DNA of 64,000 bases from Pyxicephalus adspersus (GCF_032062135.1 NC_092860.1:62519708-62583707); one strand, 5' to 3'; positions 11,246 to 22,113 are shown, numbered from the stretch's first letter. The notes: generated by a model from the sequence alone, not told the origin. A program made the numbers and translations.

Positions 11246-14200
11246 TTACTCTGCAGAGGAGGTGCTGAAGTCATTGCCGATCCAAGCCTTATTCATTTTA
11301 ATAAAAGTGATTAGGTCGACATTTTCTGCGGAGAGCGGAATCCGCTTGTCACTCACTACGCCCTCAGCTGCACTGAACGCTCTTTCAGATAACACACTTG
11401 TGGCTGGGCAGGCAAGGATCTGAATGGCATGTTCTGCCAGCTCTGGCCACTGCTCAAGCTTGGATAACCAGCAGCCCAGTGGGTCCTGACTTTGCAGATT
11501 GCGAATGTCCCATGTAGAGCTCAGGTATTCCTGCACCAAGCCTGCATAGTTTGGCTTAGACGACCTCTACTGCTGCTGCCACCCATGCCACTTAAGTAGT
11601 TGTTTAGCTCCTATGGCTGGTGGAACTGCCATAGGGATCCCTGCTGCTGCTGGCAGCGGGAAAAGCTGAACACAAGTCCCTTACAAGCTCAGGCTTGTAA
11701 CATGCATCTAGTAATGTAGCAATCCAATAGTCGTCAGTCTTTGTTTTTATGTGTTGTATGCGCGAATCTTTGGCTATGCACTCCTGCATGAATGCTGTGG
11801 TGTGGCTCAAACTTCCCACAGCTGAGGTAATTCTGGACCCACACTCCTGTGGGTCGAACAGCAGCACAGGGTCACCCTCCTCCTCCGCCTGGTCTTGCCA
11901 TACACGGAACATGCCGTCTTGTGTTTGGGTGGATGGATGCCATGTACCCTCAAAATCCTCCTCTGCCCCTTCCTCCCCTTCTCCCATGCCTGCAATGTCC
12001 TCCTCATCCTCTTCCACCTCCTCCTCTTCCTGGATTTGTGCACGCATGTCCGAGATGATGTTTTATCATCATGATCATCCTGGTCCCCTCTTCAAAAGGT
12101 GACAATACATTGCACAAGTCCTCAATTTGCAGCCACTCCACAGGGCTGAAGAAAGGTAGTGTAGGTGTACGTCTGAAACGAACAGACTCTGCCAAGTAAT
12201 CCACCACCGCTTTCTGTTGTTCAGCCAGTCACTGCAGCATGTAAACGGTGGAATTCCAAGAGTGGCCACATCACAAATTAACCGGTGCACTGGCCGATTG
12301 AGATTTCGCTGTATATCCACCAATCTGGCACTGGCTGTGTACGAATGGCGAAAATGAGCTGACAACTTTGTGGCCTTCAGCAACAGCGGCTGGAGATCTG
12401 GGTAGTTCCTAAGGAAGCGCTGTACTATCAGGTTCATGGCGTGAGCCAGGTAAGGTACGTGTGTGAGTTTCCCACAACGCAGGGCTGCCAGCAGATTAGC
12501 CCTGTTGTCACACACGACCTTCTGGATTCTGGACCCACACTCCTGTGGATTGAACAGCAGCACAGGGTCGTCCTCCTCTGCCTGGTCTTGCCATACATGG
12601 AACATGTCGCCTTGTGTTTGGGTGGAAGGATGCCCTGTACCCTCAATATCCTCCTCTGCCCCTTCCTCCTCCTCTTCCTGGATTTGTGGTGCTCTATGTC
12701 TAGTAGGCACGCATGTCCGAGATAATGTTTGAAACGTCATCTCTTGATGCAGCGTCCGCTCTGTGTTGTGTCTGAGATCCACCATCATCTGTTCCAGCAG
12801 GCATATGATGCGGATGGTGTCACTGACACAGGCTTGATCCCTGCTGATCATCCTGGTCGCCTCTTCAAAAGGTGACAATACATCGCACAAGTTCTCAATT
12901 TGCAGCCACTCTGCAGGGCTGAAGAAAGGTAGTGTAGGTATACGTCTGAAACGAACAGTCTCTGCCACGTAATCCACCACCGCTTTCTGTTGTTCAGCCA
13001 GCCACTGCAGCATGTAAACGATGGAATTTCAAGAGTGGCCATATCACAAATTAACTGGTGGACTGGCAGATTGAGGTTTCGCTGTAGATCCACCAATCTG
13101 GCACTGGCTGTGTACGACTGGCGGAAATGCGCTGACAACTTTCTGGCCTTCAGCAACAGCGGCTGGGGGTCTGGGTAATTCCTAAGGAAGCGCTGTACGA
13201 TCAGGTTCATGACGTGAGCCAGGCAAGGTACGTGTGTGAGTTTCCCACAACGCAGGGCTGCCAGCAGATTAGCCCTGTTGTCACACACGACCTTGCCTGC
13301 CTAGAGTCTGTTGGGAGTTGGCCATAAGTACTCCTGCTCCCGCAGGGCACTTCGTATGGTTGCGCCCGTGTGGCTGAGGGAACCCAGGCTTCGCAACCTC
13401 AGGATTGCATGGCAGCATCTGAATTGTGCACCGAAATAGCAAACTGCAGGTTGTTGCTGGTGGTGAACAGATGCTGCTGAATAGGAGGTGCTGGGTCTCC
13501 ACAGCAAAGTGTTCCTGGAGGAAGAGGTTGAGGCACAAGAGTCAAAGGCGATTGCATGGCAATGTGCTCTGGGCAGAGGTAGGTATGCAGGCCTTGCTGC
13601 AGCTGCATCTTCCCCTGCTGCCACCAAAGTTACCCAGTGAGCTGTATAGGAAATATATCTTCCCACTCCATGCTTGCTCGACCAACTGTCGCTTGTCAGG
13701 TGCACCTTGCCAGAAACTGAGTGCTGCAGGGCCATGAACACATTGCTCTGCACGTGTTCATGCAAAGCAGGAACACATTTTACTGTCAAATACTGTCACT
13801 TGGGCATAACGCACTCTGGGTTCGCTCAGAGGAATGTGTAACGGAATGCATTGGAGTCCACCAGCTGAGGTAGGGAGGAGCTCTAACGCAATCAGCTGTG
13901 CAATTGCCGCAGTAATTAGCTTTGTTTTGGGGTCATTTGGGCCATATTTCCTCTTGCGCTCCAGCATCTGGGGGATGGAAGGTTGGATGCTGCTAATGCT
14001 AACCACAGAAAGATTGAACGATGGGGTAGAAGGTGTGGGGTATGGCACTGATGCTTGGTCTCGACTGCTAGCAATGCGATCTGCGTTGGAGCTCCTGCTC
14101 ACTTATGACGGAGCCTGAAAAAGGTAATGCTCGGCTACATGCCCCACTCAAATTGCTGGCAGCAGCACGGGTAACTTTGGTGGCAGAAGGAGGAAAGGCA

Positions 14201-14443
14201 GCAGAGGTAGATCTAGCTAGCAGTTTGAGCTTGCTTCTTGGACAGAAGTGGTTGCACAGAGCTCTGTGCTTTGACCAGGTGTTCCTGACAGGTTACCGGG
14301 TCGTAGCTTTTTAAATGTGTGCTAATGCTACTTGTTCCAGGTTTGTTTGGGTTTTTGCCTCGTTTCAAGTGTTGAGCACACAGTTTGCAAATGACTATAG
14401 TGTTGCCATCATTATAGACATTAAAAAATGCCCACAGGGGCAA
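11246..14443 (-). pseudogene. hAT-superfamily transposase, broken and internally duplicated
   Basis: Cut-and-paste transposase remnant. In order on the minus strand: a BED-type zinc finger at 14443-14213 (CKLC followed by ISTHLKS); a region ending in LITAAIAQLIALELLP at about 13850; the catalytic-fold start VHLTSDSWSS at about 13700 and TAHWV; DNRANLLAAL with HVPCLAHVMNLIVQRFLR at about 13280-13180; an acidic insert; then the hAT C-terminal dimerisation motif CPATSVLSERAFSAAEGVVS at about 11430-11370, ending at 11246. The middle is present twice (see 11833-13294). Several frameshifts and stops split the frame, so it is inactive. Family membership is certain; the subfamily is not assigned. Confidence 0.93.
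11833..13294 (-). repeat. Tandem duplication of ~0.7-0.77 kb inside the transposase
   Basis: Bases about 11833-12521 and 12529-13294 are diverged direct copies of the same transposase segment. Both run from ctggacccacactcctg to gtcacacacgacctt on the plus strand. The right copy is longer because it keeps about 80 bases, including ttgatgcagcgtccgctctg, that the left copy lacks. The duplication places a second DNRANLLAAL block after the acidic insert and cannot give a functional protein. Confidence 0.9.
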
Positions 14444-15403
14444 ACATCTTATTGGGCCGAGAGGTGCTCTGGAGCTGGTGCTTGTGGTGGCGGTCCGCAG
14501 TTCTTTAGGTACAGCTGTGGTGACAGCTTCCGACGATGGACGACTATGACTTGCCTCACGTGAAGACTGCAGAGTGTGGGCAGCTTTTACCCTCTTCCTC
14601 CCCCTCCCCCTTTTAAGGGCGCTCTGCTACCTCCTCCTCCTTATTTTCCTCCTCCTTTTCCTCCTCCTCCTACTGCCTATGATGATCTCCTTGTTTGCCC
14701 CATGTCAGATCAAGGACAACATCATTATCATCAGAAGAGACAGTTTCCCTGTATGTGCCGAAAGAAAGCAGCAGCCTTTTGGAGCCAGTTTGAATGGGCT
14801 CATCTGGCTCAGAATGTTCGGGTGAAAAGTAAGTGGAGGGAAAGCCTGTGAAATCTCTTTGTCAGATGACTGAAACAACTGAGCATCTTGAAGGAATGCT
14901 TGTAGCTCCGCCTCTCCAACTCCTCAGTGGGACTCCTCTACATACTGCTGTACACAAAACTTTCCAGCCGATGATAAAGAACTTGGAGGAACAGGTGTAT
15001 CATGGACTTTTTGGGACAACTGTGAGGCCTAGGACTGGGATAAAGAGGGGGTACAATCACTTGACCTAGGCTGGGTCATGTACTCTACTACCTCTCGTTC
15101 AAGGTGTGGTAATAATGGACGCCCACCACCAACATCAGCGTTTCTTGTTTTTGGGTCTGCAGCTAAAATCAAACTCATACTGCTTTGCTTGCCACCCCTG
15201 TCAAAAAAATATTTTGGAGCTAATATGCTTCACAAAGTGTAAATTTGTACAGTAAGTGGATTGTTTTATTAGGGGAGGGGGGTTGGTACCAAAAATGCAA
15301 GTGCGCTGTGTGTGTTGTATGGAGCACTTGTATTATGCAGCATCATGTGGTGATGCTTGTAATATGCAGCACAGCCTCTGGCTGCATGTATGTAACACAC
15401 TGA
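14444..15403 (-). other. 5' region of the hAT element
   Basis: Contains a polypyrimidine block (about 14590-14675) that gives proline- and leucine-rich ORFs on the plus strand. Otherwise non-repetitive, with no recognised coding sequence. It lies between the transposase start and the presumed terminus. Confidence 0.5.
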
Positions 15404-15456
<53 letters not shown>

Positions 15457-15466
15457 CATCTATCTA
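15404..15466. repeat. (CTAT)n microsatellite
   Basis: About fifteen tetranucleotide units with one interruption (tatccatc near 15455). Confidence 0.98.
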
Positions 15467-15834
15467 ACAGTGAAACACTCTACCTGAGTACAGTAGATTT
15501 CAGGACTGCACCAATACAGTACAATCCAACTATTTATCTGACTAATAGTGTGAATGTGACACAAACAACACTGTCAGGAGTGGTAGATGCAGGCATACCC
15601 TGGCCTTATATAGGCCAATGGCTACCTGTGTGGCATGCAGTGACAGACACCCAATCAGCTGCTTGCCACAACCAACATGGAGGAGAGCATCCCTGCTGTT
15701 ATTGTCCCTAGGCATTGTGGGAGGGCTGAATTCGGGGTATCAAATCCAGCAAAATTAGAGTCAGGTCAACCTGAATTCGAATGGTCATATTCGGGTCGAA
15801 CATTAGGACGACCCGAATTCGAACAACAACACTA
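15467..15834 (-). other. Presumed terminal region of the hAT element
   Basis: Ends with two related inverted words, gaattcgaatggtc and gacccgaattcgaac, before caacaacacta at 15834. These look like subterminal binding repeats. Nothing coding. Confidence 0.45.
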
Positions 15835-15879
15835 TTAGAGACCATGCTAACTGCCTGGTTGATTTCATTTGTCATCATG

Positions 15880-17507
15880 CGTAGAAATTGCCTTAATGAT
15901 CCAGACAGTTTCTGTTATGGGTTTGGTTTATTCACAACGAAAGCACAATGTCGCTAAACTACCACAGAATTTAAAAAGATATAAAAATTATATTTCGGCT
16001 GTCCACTTGGTGACCAGGATAAATCTTGGACTTCACATGTCATCTGTACCAGTTGTTCCAACAGACTGTGTGACTGGCTAAATTGGCGTAAAGCAGCAAT
16101 GCCATTTGCAATCCCGATGGTGTGGAGAGAACCGCAAGACCATCCAATCAACTGCTATTTTTGCCACGTCAACAAAAGTAGATTATCAGGTAAAACTAAG
16201 CACAACATTGTATATCCCAGCCTCGATTTTGCAATTAGACCTGTTCCCCATGATGATTTATTGCCAGTTCCAGTACGGCCACATGATGGACTTGCTACTG
16301 TAGAAGGTGATGAGGAATGCACATTGAGGAATGCAAATCATCTGATCCTGACTACTTGGTCGATGTAGATTCAGAATCAGAGACCTTTACACAAGCAGAG
16401 CTGAATTATCTTGTTCGCGATCTAAATCTCTCCAAAGACAACACAACAGAACTTCTTGCTTCAAGGCTTAAACAGAAGCACTTGCTTGCACAGGGGGTAA
16501 CTGTAACTCACTACAGAAAACAAAATCCTAACTTGACAACGTTCTTCACTAGTGATTGCTCACTGTGCTACTGTCATGATATAAATGCACTCTTTAACAG
16601 TTTGTCACAAAAGCATCTTCCATCTGAATGGTATATCTTCAAATTCCAAACCAAGTTTACCGATTACCCAATGCGTGAACCTAAAGGAGTCCTATGACAA
16701 CATGAAGTTACTACTTGAAGCAATCCAGTATAAAACACACCAGTGGAACATCTGTGGGGATCTAAAGGTCATTGGCTTGCTGATGGGAATGCAAAGAGGA
16801 TTCACACAATATTGCTGTTTCCTATGCCTGTGGGACAGCCGATCTATGGGAGACCATTATGTCAAGCGTGATTGGCTACCAAGAAATACCTAAAAGCCCG
16901 GAACAAGCAGTGTCAAGTTTCTGCCTCTGGTTGACCTGCATAAAATATTTCTGCCACCTCTCAATATCAAGTTACGCTTGATGAAGGATCTTGTAAAGGC
17001 CATGGGTAAATCAAACTCCATGGGTTTTCAGTACCTTGTTTAGAAGTTTTCAAACATAAGCACTGCAAAAATGAAGGAAGGGATATTTATAGGGCCACAG
17101 ATCAAGTCTGTGTTTGAAATCATCATCCTGCAAAAATCTCTCTCAGCAGCTGAGCTAGAAGCTTGGGATGCATTCAAGTGGCTGTGAGAAAACTTCTTGG
17201 GCAACCATAAGTCTCTTGCAATCAAGGCAGCAGTTCATCATCTGCTTGATTTGTACCAGAAACTGGGTTGTCGCACGTCAATAAAAAATACATTTCTTGC
17301 ACTCACATCTGGAATTCTTTCCGGAAAATCTTGGTATGGTGAGTGATGAACAAGGAGAATGTTTGTTTTTACCAGGACATTCAGTTAATTGAGCAACGCT
17401 ACCAAGGTTTCTGGAATGAAAGTATGATTGCTGACTACTGCTGGATGCTGTACCGCGACAATCCAGACAAAGAGTACACAAGAAAATCATACTCTAAGCA
17501 TTTCTAA
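15880..17507 (+). pseudogene. Decayed intronless copy of an unnamed Cys/His-rich family
   Basis: I recognise this as a member of a family of roughly 500-residue uncharacterised proteins that I recall as recurring in arthropod, cnidarian and some vertebrate genomes. Order on the plus strand: RNCLNDPDSFCY (15880), GDQDKSWTSHVICTSC (about 16010-16060), IPMVWREPQDHPINCYFCH (about 16110-16165), YPSLDFAIRPVPHDDLLPVP, then about 16317 onward ELNYLVRDLNL, WNICGDLKVIGLLMGMQ and FLCLWDSRSMG, IFLPPLNIKLRLMKDLVKAM (about 16945), a GPQI block, WDAF, FLGNH, SDEQGECFHQD (about 17343) and YQGFW, ending at 17507. At least four frameshifts or stops break it. In the first CxxC the second Cys has become Phe (CYGFG). 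It has no introns and sits directly beside the hAT terminus. Function unknown; see findings. Confidence 0.8.
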
Positions 17508-17895
17508 AGAAACATTGGTACCTCACTGACACTGTTTAGTAGATCTATACCACAGTGTGCCTTATTTTACTTCACACTGAAGATGTATTGACATTCACTT
17601 CAATGTCACTTACATTTTAGTACAAAATATATGCACGTAAATGTATTTTAACTATAATAGTACTCATAACTCAGGAACTGTACGTGTTAGGGAAAAACTG
17701 AAAACGGATCTGAAATATGGTAGAAAAACTGATTTAGAAAAGTTTTCTGTGGTTTCTGATAATTCTCAAAACTAATTTTTTGTTGACCCGTGTAATTGAT
17801 TCCAAGAATATTTTGAGACAAATATTTTTTCCTGCTTAGCTCCCACATTTCAATACTTTCCCAAGAAGTAATACTCACGATACCAATACCACAAT
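17508..17895. other. Flank of the unnamed-family copy
   Basis: AT-rich sequence, possibly its 3' untranslated region. No terminal repeats or poly-A tract that would define the copy's edge could be seen. Confidence 0.4.
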
Positions 17896-18262
17896 GTTGT
17901 TTACCCCCCTAGCGGTATTCCCGAGTGTGACTCAGGCTAGTCGTGCTGATCGTCGGGAAATTCAAAAAATTTTGTATTGGATTCAATACAAAATAGCTGT
18001 ATTAAGTCCAATACAAAGAAATATTCATATAGTATATATATTACACATGCAACTGTACACTTACATTACATGTTTAAATATTTTTTTAACAGATTTTTGT
18101 GTTTTGGTATGCAAAGTTTATTATTAAATGTATTAAATTTATTAAATATCGGTGAGTTATGCCTAAGAATTATAGCCTACCATGAAAAATAAATTTCCAT
18201 ACAAAAAATTGGACCGCTTTTTGCATGGAAATTTGGACAGAATTAGACTGCTAGGTAGGTTA
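17896..18262. mobile_element. Palindromic-ended DNA element, family A, copy 2 (inverted)
   Basis: Starts tttacccccctagcggtatt and ends gctaggtaggttaatt. It is the reverse complement of copy 1 (3537-4127) over the AT-rich half and hairpin but lacks copy 1's GC-rich interior. Confidence 0.75.
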
Positions 18263-18820
18263 ATTGAATTACATATGCAATTTTGGAGTATAAGAAGAAT
18301 TCAGTGATTACTAATGGAACAAAATCAGTTATATAAATCAGTTGGTAATCTTGGTTATATAATTCTCATATGTACTTTTATGCTCTGCAGGACTGCAGCT
18401 TTCAATCACATGAAAATTCTGAAAAACAGTAAAAAGCTTCCAGTGGCATAAAGGAAGGTAAATTAGCTACTACCATAACTTAGTAGCCTAACTACTTATC
18501 CCAGAATCTGCTGGTACACCGGTTATTATATATATCAAGCTTTCAGAGTGAACCCTACCTGCACTATTTGGCTGAATAATAATTTAATATGGATTCCTTC
18601 GCAAAGTAGTTAGGTACTCCTTTTTATATCTGTTGTTTTTGTACTTATACCAATAGCTTATATGGCACTTGAGACGGAGGAGGGGGCATTAGGGAGACTG
18701 TTGAAGCAAAGTAACATAGAAAATCTGTAAAGAATGTGAAGATAACACTGATCCACTACTATTATTAGTATTATTAGTATATTAGGGTTTGCCGAGGTTA
18801 CATCTTAGTCTAATTGCTGT
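18263..18820. other. Intronic sequence, nothing recognised
   Basis: AT-rich with no long ORF and no repeat shared with other parts of the window. Confidence 0.5.
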
Positions 18821-18821
18821 C

Positions 18822-18957
18822 TGTTTGTTTGTTAGCAAGTGAACTTGGATCCCTTCGAAATTTGTGCATATTCTTGTAAACTGATCAAGGACTGACACTA
18901 GGATCTCCCCGCAGCACATGTAAGTCTGACATGGTAAATTATTTCACCTGTTAGATT
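18822..18957. repeat. Partial direct copy of the LTR start
   Basis: About 18822-18890 repeats the LTR's bases 18965-19034 (tgtttgttagcaagtgaact and following) with few changes. About 65 unrelated bases then lead to the LTR at 18958. This may be a truncated earlier copy or a local duplication. Confidence 0.7.
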
Positions 18958-19781
18958 TGTGGGATTGACTTGCCTGTTTGTTAGCAAGTGAACTTGGATC
19001 CCTTGGGAATTTGTGTATATTCTTGTAAATTGATCAAGGTAAGCTTGTAAATATGATTGGGTCACAATATATATATTGTAGGCAACCAGCAGGAAAGGTA
19101 CTAGAGAGTAGAGATATTTGCACAGGATTCCTATCCTGTGGGAAGTAGCAGGTGGAAGACTCTGACCTGGGAGATAATTGACAAGGAAGCACTGAGGGTG
19201 GAGATATAACATAGAGCCAGGAGCTCAGTCAGTGGATGTGATGTGCTGGAGACACAGAGAGGTGCTCTGTGTGAAGGATGTGCTGGAGACACAGGCAGGT
19301 AGCCTGTGTGAGTGACTGTGCTGGAGACACAGACAGATCTGGAGACACAGACAGGTGGTCTGTGTGAGTGACTGTGCTGGAGCCACAGACAGATCTGGAG
19401 ACACAGACAGGTGGTCTGTGTGAGTGACTGTCCTGGAGACACAGACAGATCTGGAGACACAGACAGGGGGCTCTGTGTGAGGAAGAGGTAAAGACCCCAA
19501 TGGAGAGGGCTTGAGAGCATGCAGCTCCACAGTGTTCCACAGAAAGAGAGAGAGAGACAAGACTCTACAGACAAGGTGACTCTAGTTTTTCTGCATATTT
19601 GAAAATGGACTGTTATAGACACGGGACAGCTGAAGATAAGTGCTTGTGTGTTTAATTGTTAACTGGCTGACGTTAAGCCTTCCTCTTGGGACATTTTTGT
19701 TGTTGGTGTTTTTTTCAATAAAACTCTGATATGGCGTCCAGTCCTGCTAGTTGCCTACTATTTGTCAAGCTAAATCCCACA
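18958..19781 (+). mobile_element. Solo LTR, 824 bp, with promoter and poly-A signals
   Basis: Begins TGTGGGATT and ends AATCCCACA, a perfect 9-base terminal inverted repeat of the TG...CA type. A TATA-like tatatatat lies at about 19068, and aataaaa at about 19718 lies 60 bases before the end. That order fits a plus-strand U3-R-U5. No matching second LTR or internal retroelement genes are present. No convincing target-site duplication was seen (agatt versus atata), so the element may have recombined. The LTR superfamily is not assigned. Confidence 0.7.
19230..19485. repeat. Minisatellite inside the LTR, ~56-bp unit
   Basis: Repeats of ctggagacacagacagatct and cagacaggtggtctgtgtga give four or five imperfect units. 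Because the unit is not a multiple of three, all three minus frames stay open as Ser/Cys-rich ORFs, which explains the overlapping apparent proteins here. Confidence 0.9.
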
Positions 19782-20534
19782 ATATATAGTATATTTATTT
19801 GGAATAAAACTAAGGAAAACATATTGCTGGCTAACTGAGGTCTCCTCAGTGGCATCCCATAGTAGCAGAGGAGGGGATGTGATAATTTGCATTATATAAG
19901 ATAATTAAAGGAAGTTTATGTGGTAATTTATTTCAATTTTGGTTAAGATAAAGTAAAAATTGGATGATTTTTTAAATTAAATTATTTATTATGTTACACA
20001 TTTTCTGATATTTAATCATGGTGTATAATTGATTAGTATAAGTTTTAAAAGTGTTTAAACAAAAATCCTCCAATTTTTGGTTATTTTATTATGGTTCACA
20101 ATTTTATTGATTTGGCATATATTCTCGATAATCATGGTTATATATGGTGATTTATTTATTTCATTATGAATTAGTTATTTTTTGTTTCTTATTTTGAATT
20201 AGTACAAATTGATGATTTGATTAATTATTTGACTATACACATTATTAAATTAATTGATTTTTGTGAGAAAGCACATGATTGTTTACAGGTGATAATTTAT
20301 TCAGTATTTGTTTTGGTTATTAATTATACCCCTATTTGTTATAGCACTTGACTGTAATGTGGGATGTTCTGGTAGTTTGTCCCAATTCCCTTACACTGGC
20401 TCCAAGCTTTTTATGAGGCGGTAGCAAAAATGAGTTATTTTGATTGATATTAACATGTAAGTAGAAATGTAAACTATTAGTTTATTGAAATGGAAATATA
20501 AAATTGTATAATTTATGTATATTTAATTACATTA
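19782..20534. other. Very AT-rich intron stretch
   Basis: About 750 bases of very high A+T with no ORF, no repeat family and no exon that I can recognise. Confidence 0.5.
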
Positions 20535-20710
20535 TGTTTAGATATCAATCTCCTGAGGATGCAGCCCATGTCAAACGTGTCGAGAGAAAAAATTTGAGAT
20601 CTACCTAGGAGCATTTTAAATATTAAATTGTGATTTTAATAATATTATAAAAAACTTTTTAAAAATTTTTAATAAAATTTTTTTTAATTCATTATTTCGT
20701 TGATGATATC
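20535..20710 (+). repeat. Interspersed repeat with ctgaNga...aaacg core, copy 1
   Basis: Contains ctcctgaggatgcagcccat followed by gtcaaacgtgtcgag, then an AT-rich tail ending near aataaaatttttttt. The related copy at 35626-35830 has ctcctgaagaagtggactgt and aaaacgtatagag. Such blocks are common in amphibian and fish genomes as parts of retroelement ends. Confidence 0.55.
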
Positions 20711-21295
20711 TGCCTTGAAAGTCCCCTCCTTTGGATTTTTGTATGATTTTACTTATGTATGTGGGATGTGGCAGGATTCCTTACTAAGTATTTTTATATG
20801 CTGGGCTGTAATCTTTTGTTTAATCTCTGTCTCCTGTAAAAATTACTCTTATAGTATCTGATGCCCAGCCGCTCTAAAATTATCTTTTTTTATTACCGTT
20901 TTTAAAAGCGTAGTCTTTATAAGGCTGTAGGAAATCGCATTTTATCACCTATGATAAAAACGGATAAGATAACTGAGGCTTGTGTAGTTCTTAAAAAAGT
21001 TATTGTTTAACACATTTTAAATAGTGTGGCAGTTGTGTACAGAACAAACTACAAGAGGCAGATTGGTTAGCTAAACATTCAGGGCTAAAAGGTAATGTAA
21101 ATAAATAGAGGTTATGCCAGAAATTAAAATGTTGCTACAGTAAACTACAAAAGGTTATCAGCTACAATGATAAAAAGAATCAATTTTTTGGCCTCTCAAA
21201 ATGTGAACACAAGTTAAAAAATATACTCAAGATGGATTTGACTTTTAATATGGCAAACATTTTACTAAACAACGAATGCCTATTTGCCTATTTAA
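20711..21295. other. Intronic sequence, nothing recognised
   Basis: AT-rich. No ORF of interest. Confidence 0.5.
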
Positions 21296-21365
21296 TGTAC
21301 AGCGCTGTGTAATATGTTGGCGCAAAATAAATCCTGTGTATTAAAAATAATAATAAAAATAATGT
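21296..21365 (+). mobile_element. L2-type LINE 3' tail
   Basis: Reads tgtacagcgctgtgtaatat then gttggcgcaaaataaatcct and an ATAATA-type tail. This is the same 3' end as the minus-strand copy at 62575-62727. Only the last ~70 bases are present. Confidence 0.65.
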
Positions 21366-21801
21366 TATACAAGAAAAACAACATGGTGGTCTCTTCGTAA
21401 AGTAGAATTCGTTTTCTAAAGGTAGTTAACAAAAATAAAAGCATATATACTTTTAATCTAATGGTTCTGCCCAGGACAGTGATATAACTATTCCTTCCTA
21501 TTTTCTTTCCATGGTGGCAGACAAGTCGACACACTAAATCATGTGTGAGCTCTATAGTACAGTGAACCCAGGATGCATTGATAACGCATCCCCAAGGAAT
21601 GTGCATTTGACAGCCTGGGTTCGCAGGAAGTGTGTTGAATTACACAGGCCATTTACCCTGAAGACTAGTAACATTTAGTGTTGGAAAAGACTGACTGTAA
21701 GAGACAGAATTTCAGGGGAAGGTGTTTATATATTTTTTTCTTTAGATTGGCTATTGGATTTTGTTTTATTTTCACATATATTGTATTTGGAAAAAGTTCA
21801 C
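21366..21801. other. ADGRL3 intron, donor side
   Basis: Non-repetitive as far as I can see. The donor of the exon at 21802 (GTGAAC on the minus strand) occupies 21796-21801. Confidence 0.5.
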
Positions 21802-21905
21802 CTTCTGTCCAATATGACTGATCCATGGGGATGAGCAGTTGCTTAAGTCAGGTCCTTGTGGATTCCATACTCCTTCGGGAGAAGTGCAAATATATGTTGC
21901 CACAC
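21802..21905 (-). CDS. ADGRL3: ADGRL3 exon: second half of the hormone-receptor domain
   Basis: A 104-base exon too short to stand out as an ORF. The acceptor is TTTTATTTTAAAG and the donor GTGAAC. It starts with the last two bases of a Gly codon whose first base ends the exon at 30786, then encodes 34 codons including VATYICTSPEGVWNPQGPD and LSNCSSPWISHIGQK. The WNPQGPDLSNC core carries conserved Trp and Cys residues of the family-2 hormone-receptor domain. NCS is a possible glycosylation site. It ends in phase 0, matching the exon at 2483-2668. Phase and order agreement across three exons makes this call firm. Confidence 0.95.
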
Positions 21906-22113
21906 CTTTAAAATAAAAATCAAATTGTATGAACTACAGAAATATATGTTTAACTATGGTCAATAACAAATTGGAAAATTAACAACATAGCTAAGCAGTT
22001 CACAACTACTTGGAGAACAAAAGAGCATCATAATATTAAATCCCATAAATACATAACATATTCTGAAACAATGATTTTAATTACAAAAATAAGTGCAAAA
22101 AAAAGCAGTGTTT

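Larger units (their letters stand above)
4845..15834 (-). mobile_element. Large composite hAT-like transposon
   Basis: The transposase (11246-14443, minus), internal satellites, a palindromic satellite and a captured gene copy form a contiguous block. Possible ends are taggatgagcgaa-like at 4845 (tagggatgagcgaa) and, reversed, tagtgttgttgttcgaa at 15834. Allowing one GTT slip, these agree at about 10 of 14 positions, as hAT ends would. The flanking octamers atacagac and ttagagac match at 6 of 8, a weak but suitable 8-bp target duplication. At about 11 kb it is far longer than a usual hAT; much of the excess is satellite and a CR1 insertion. Terminus assignment is inference; the transposase identity is firm. 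Confidence 0.55.

Noticed and set aside
11749..12102. Plus-strand ORFs opposite the hAT transposase
   Set aside because: Mirror the acidic repeat of the transposase. Ser-rich composition comes from complementing Glu codons.
14574..14851. Pro- and Leu-rich ORFs
   Set aside because: Produced by a polypyrimidine tract in the 5' part of the hAT element, opposite to the transposase.
19131..19622. Overlapping Ser/Cys-rich ORFs in three minus frames
   Set aside because: All arise from the 56-base minisatellite inside an LTR.
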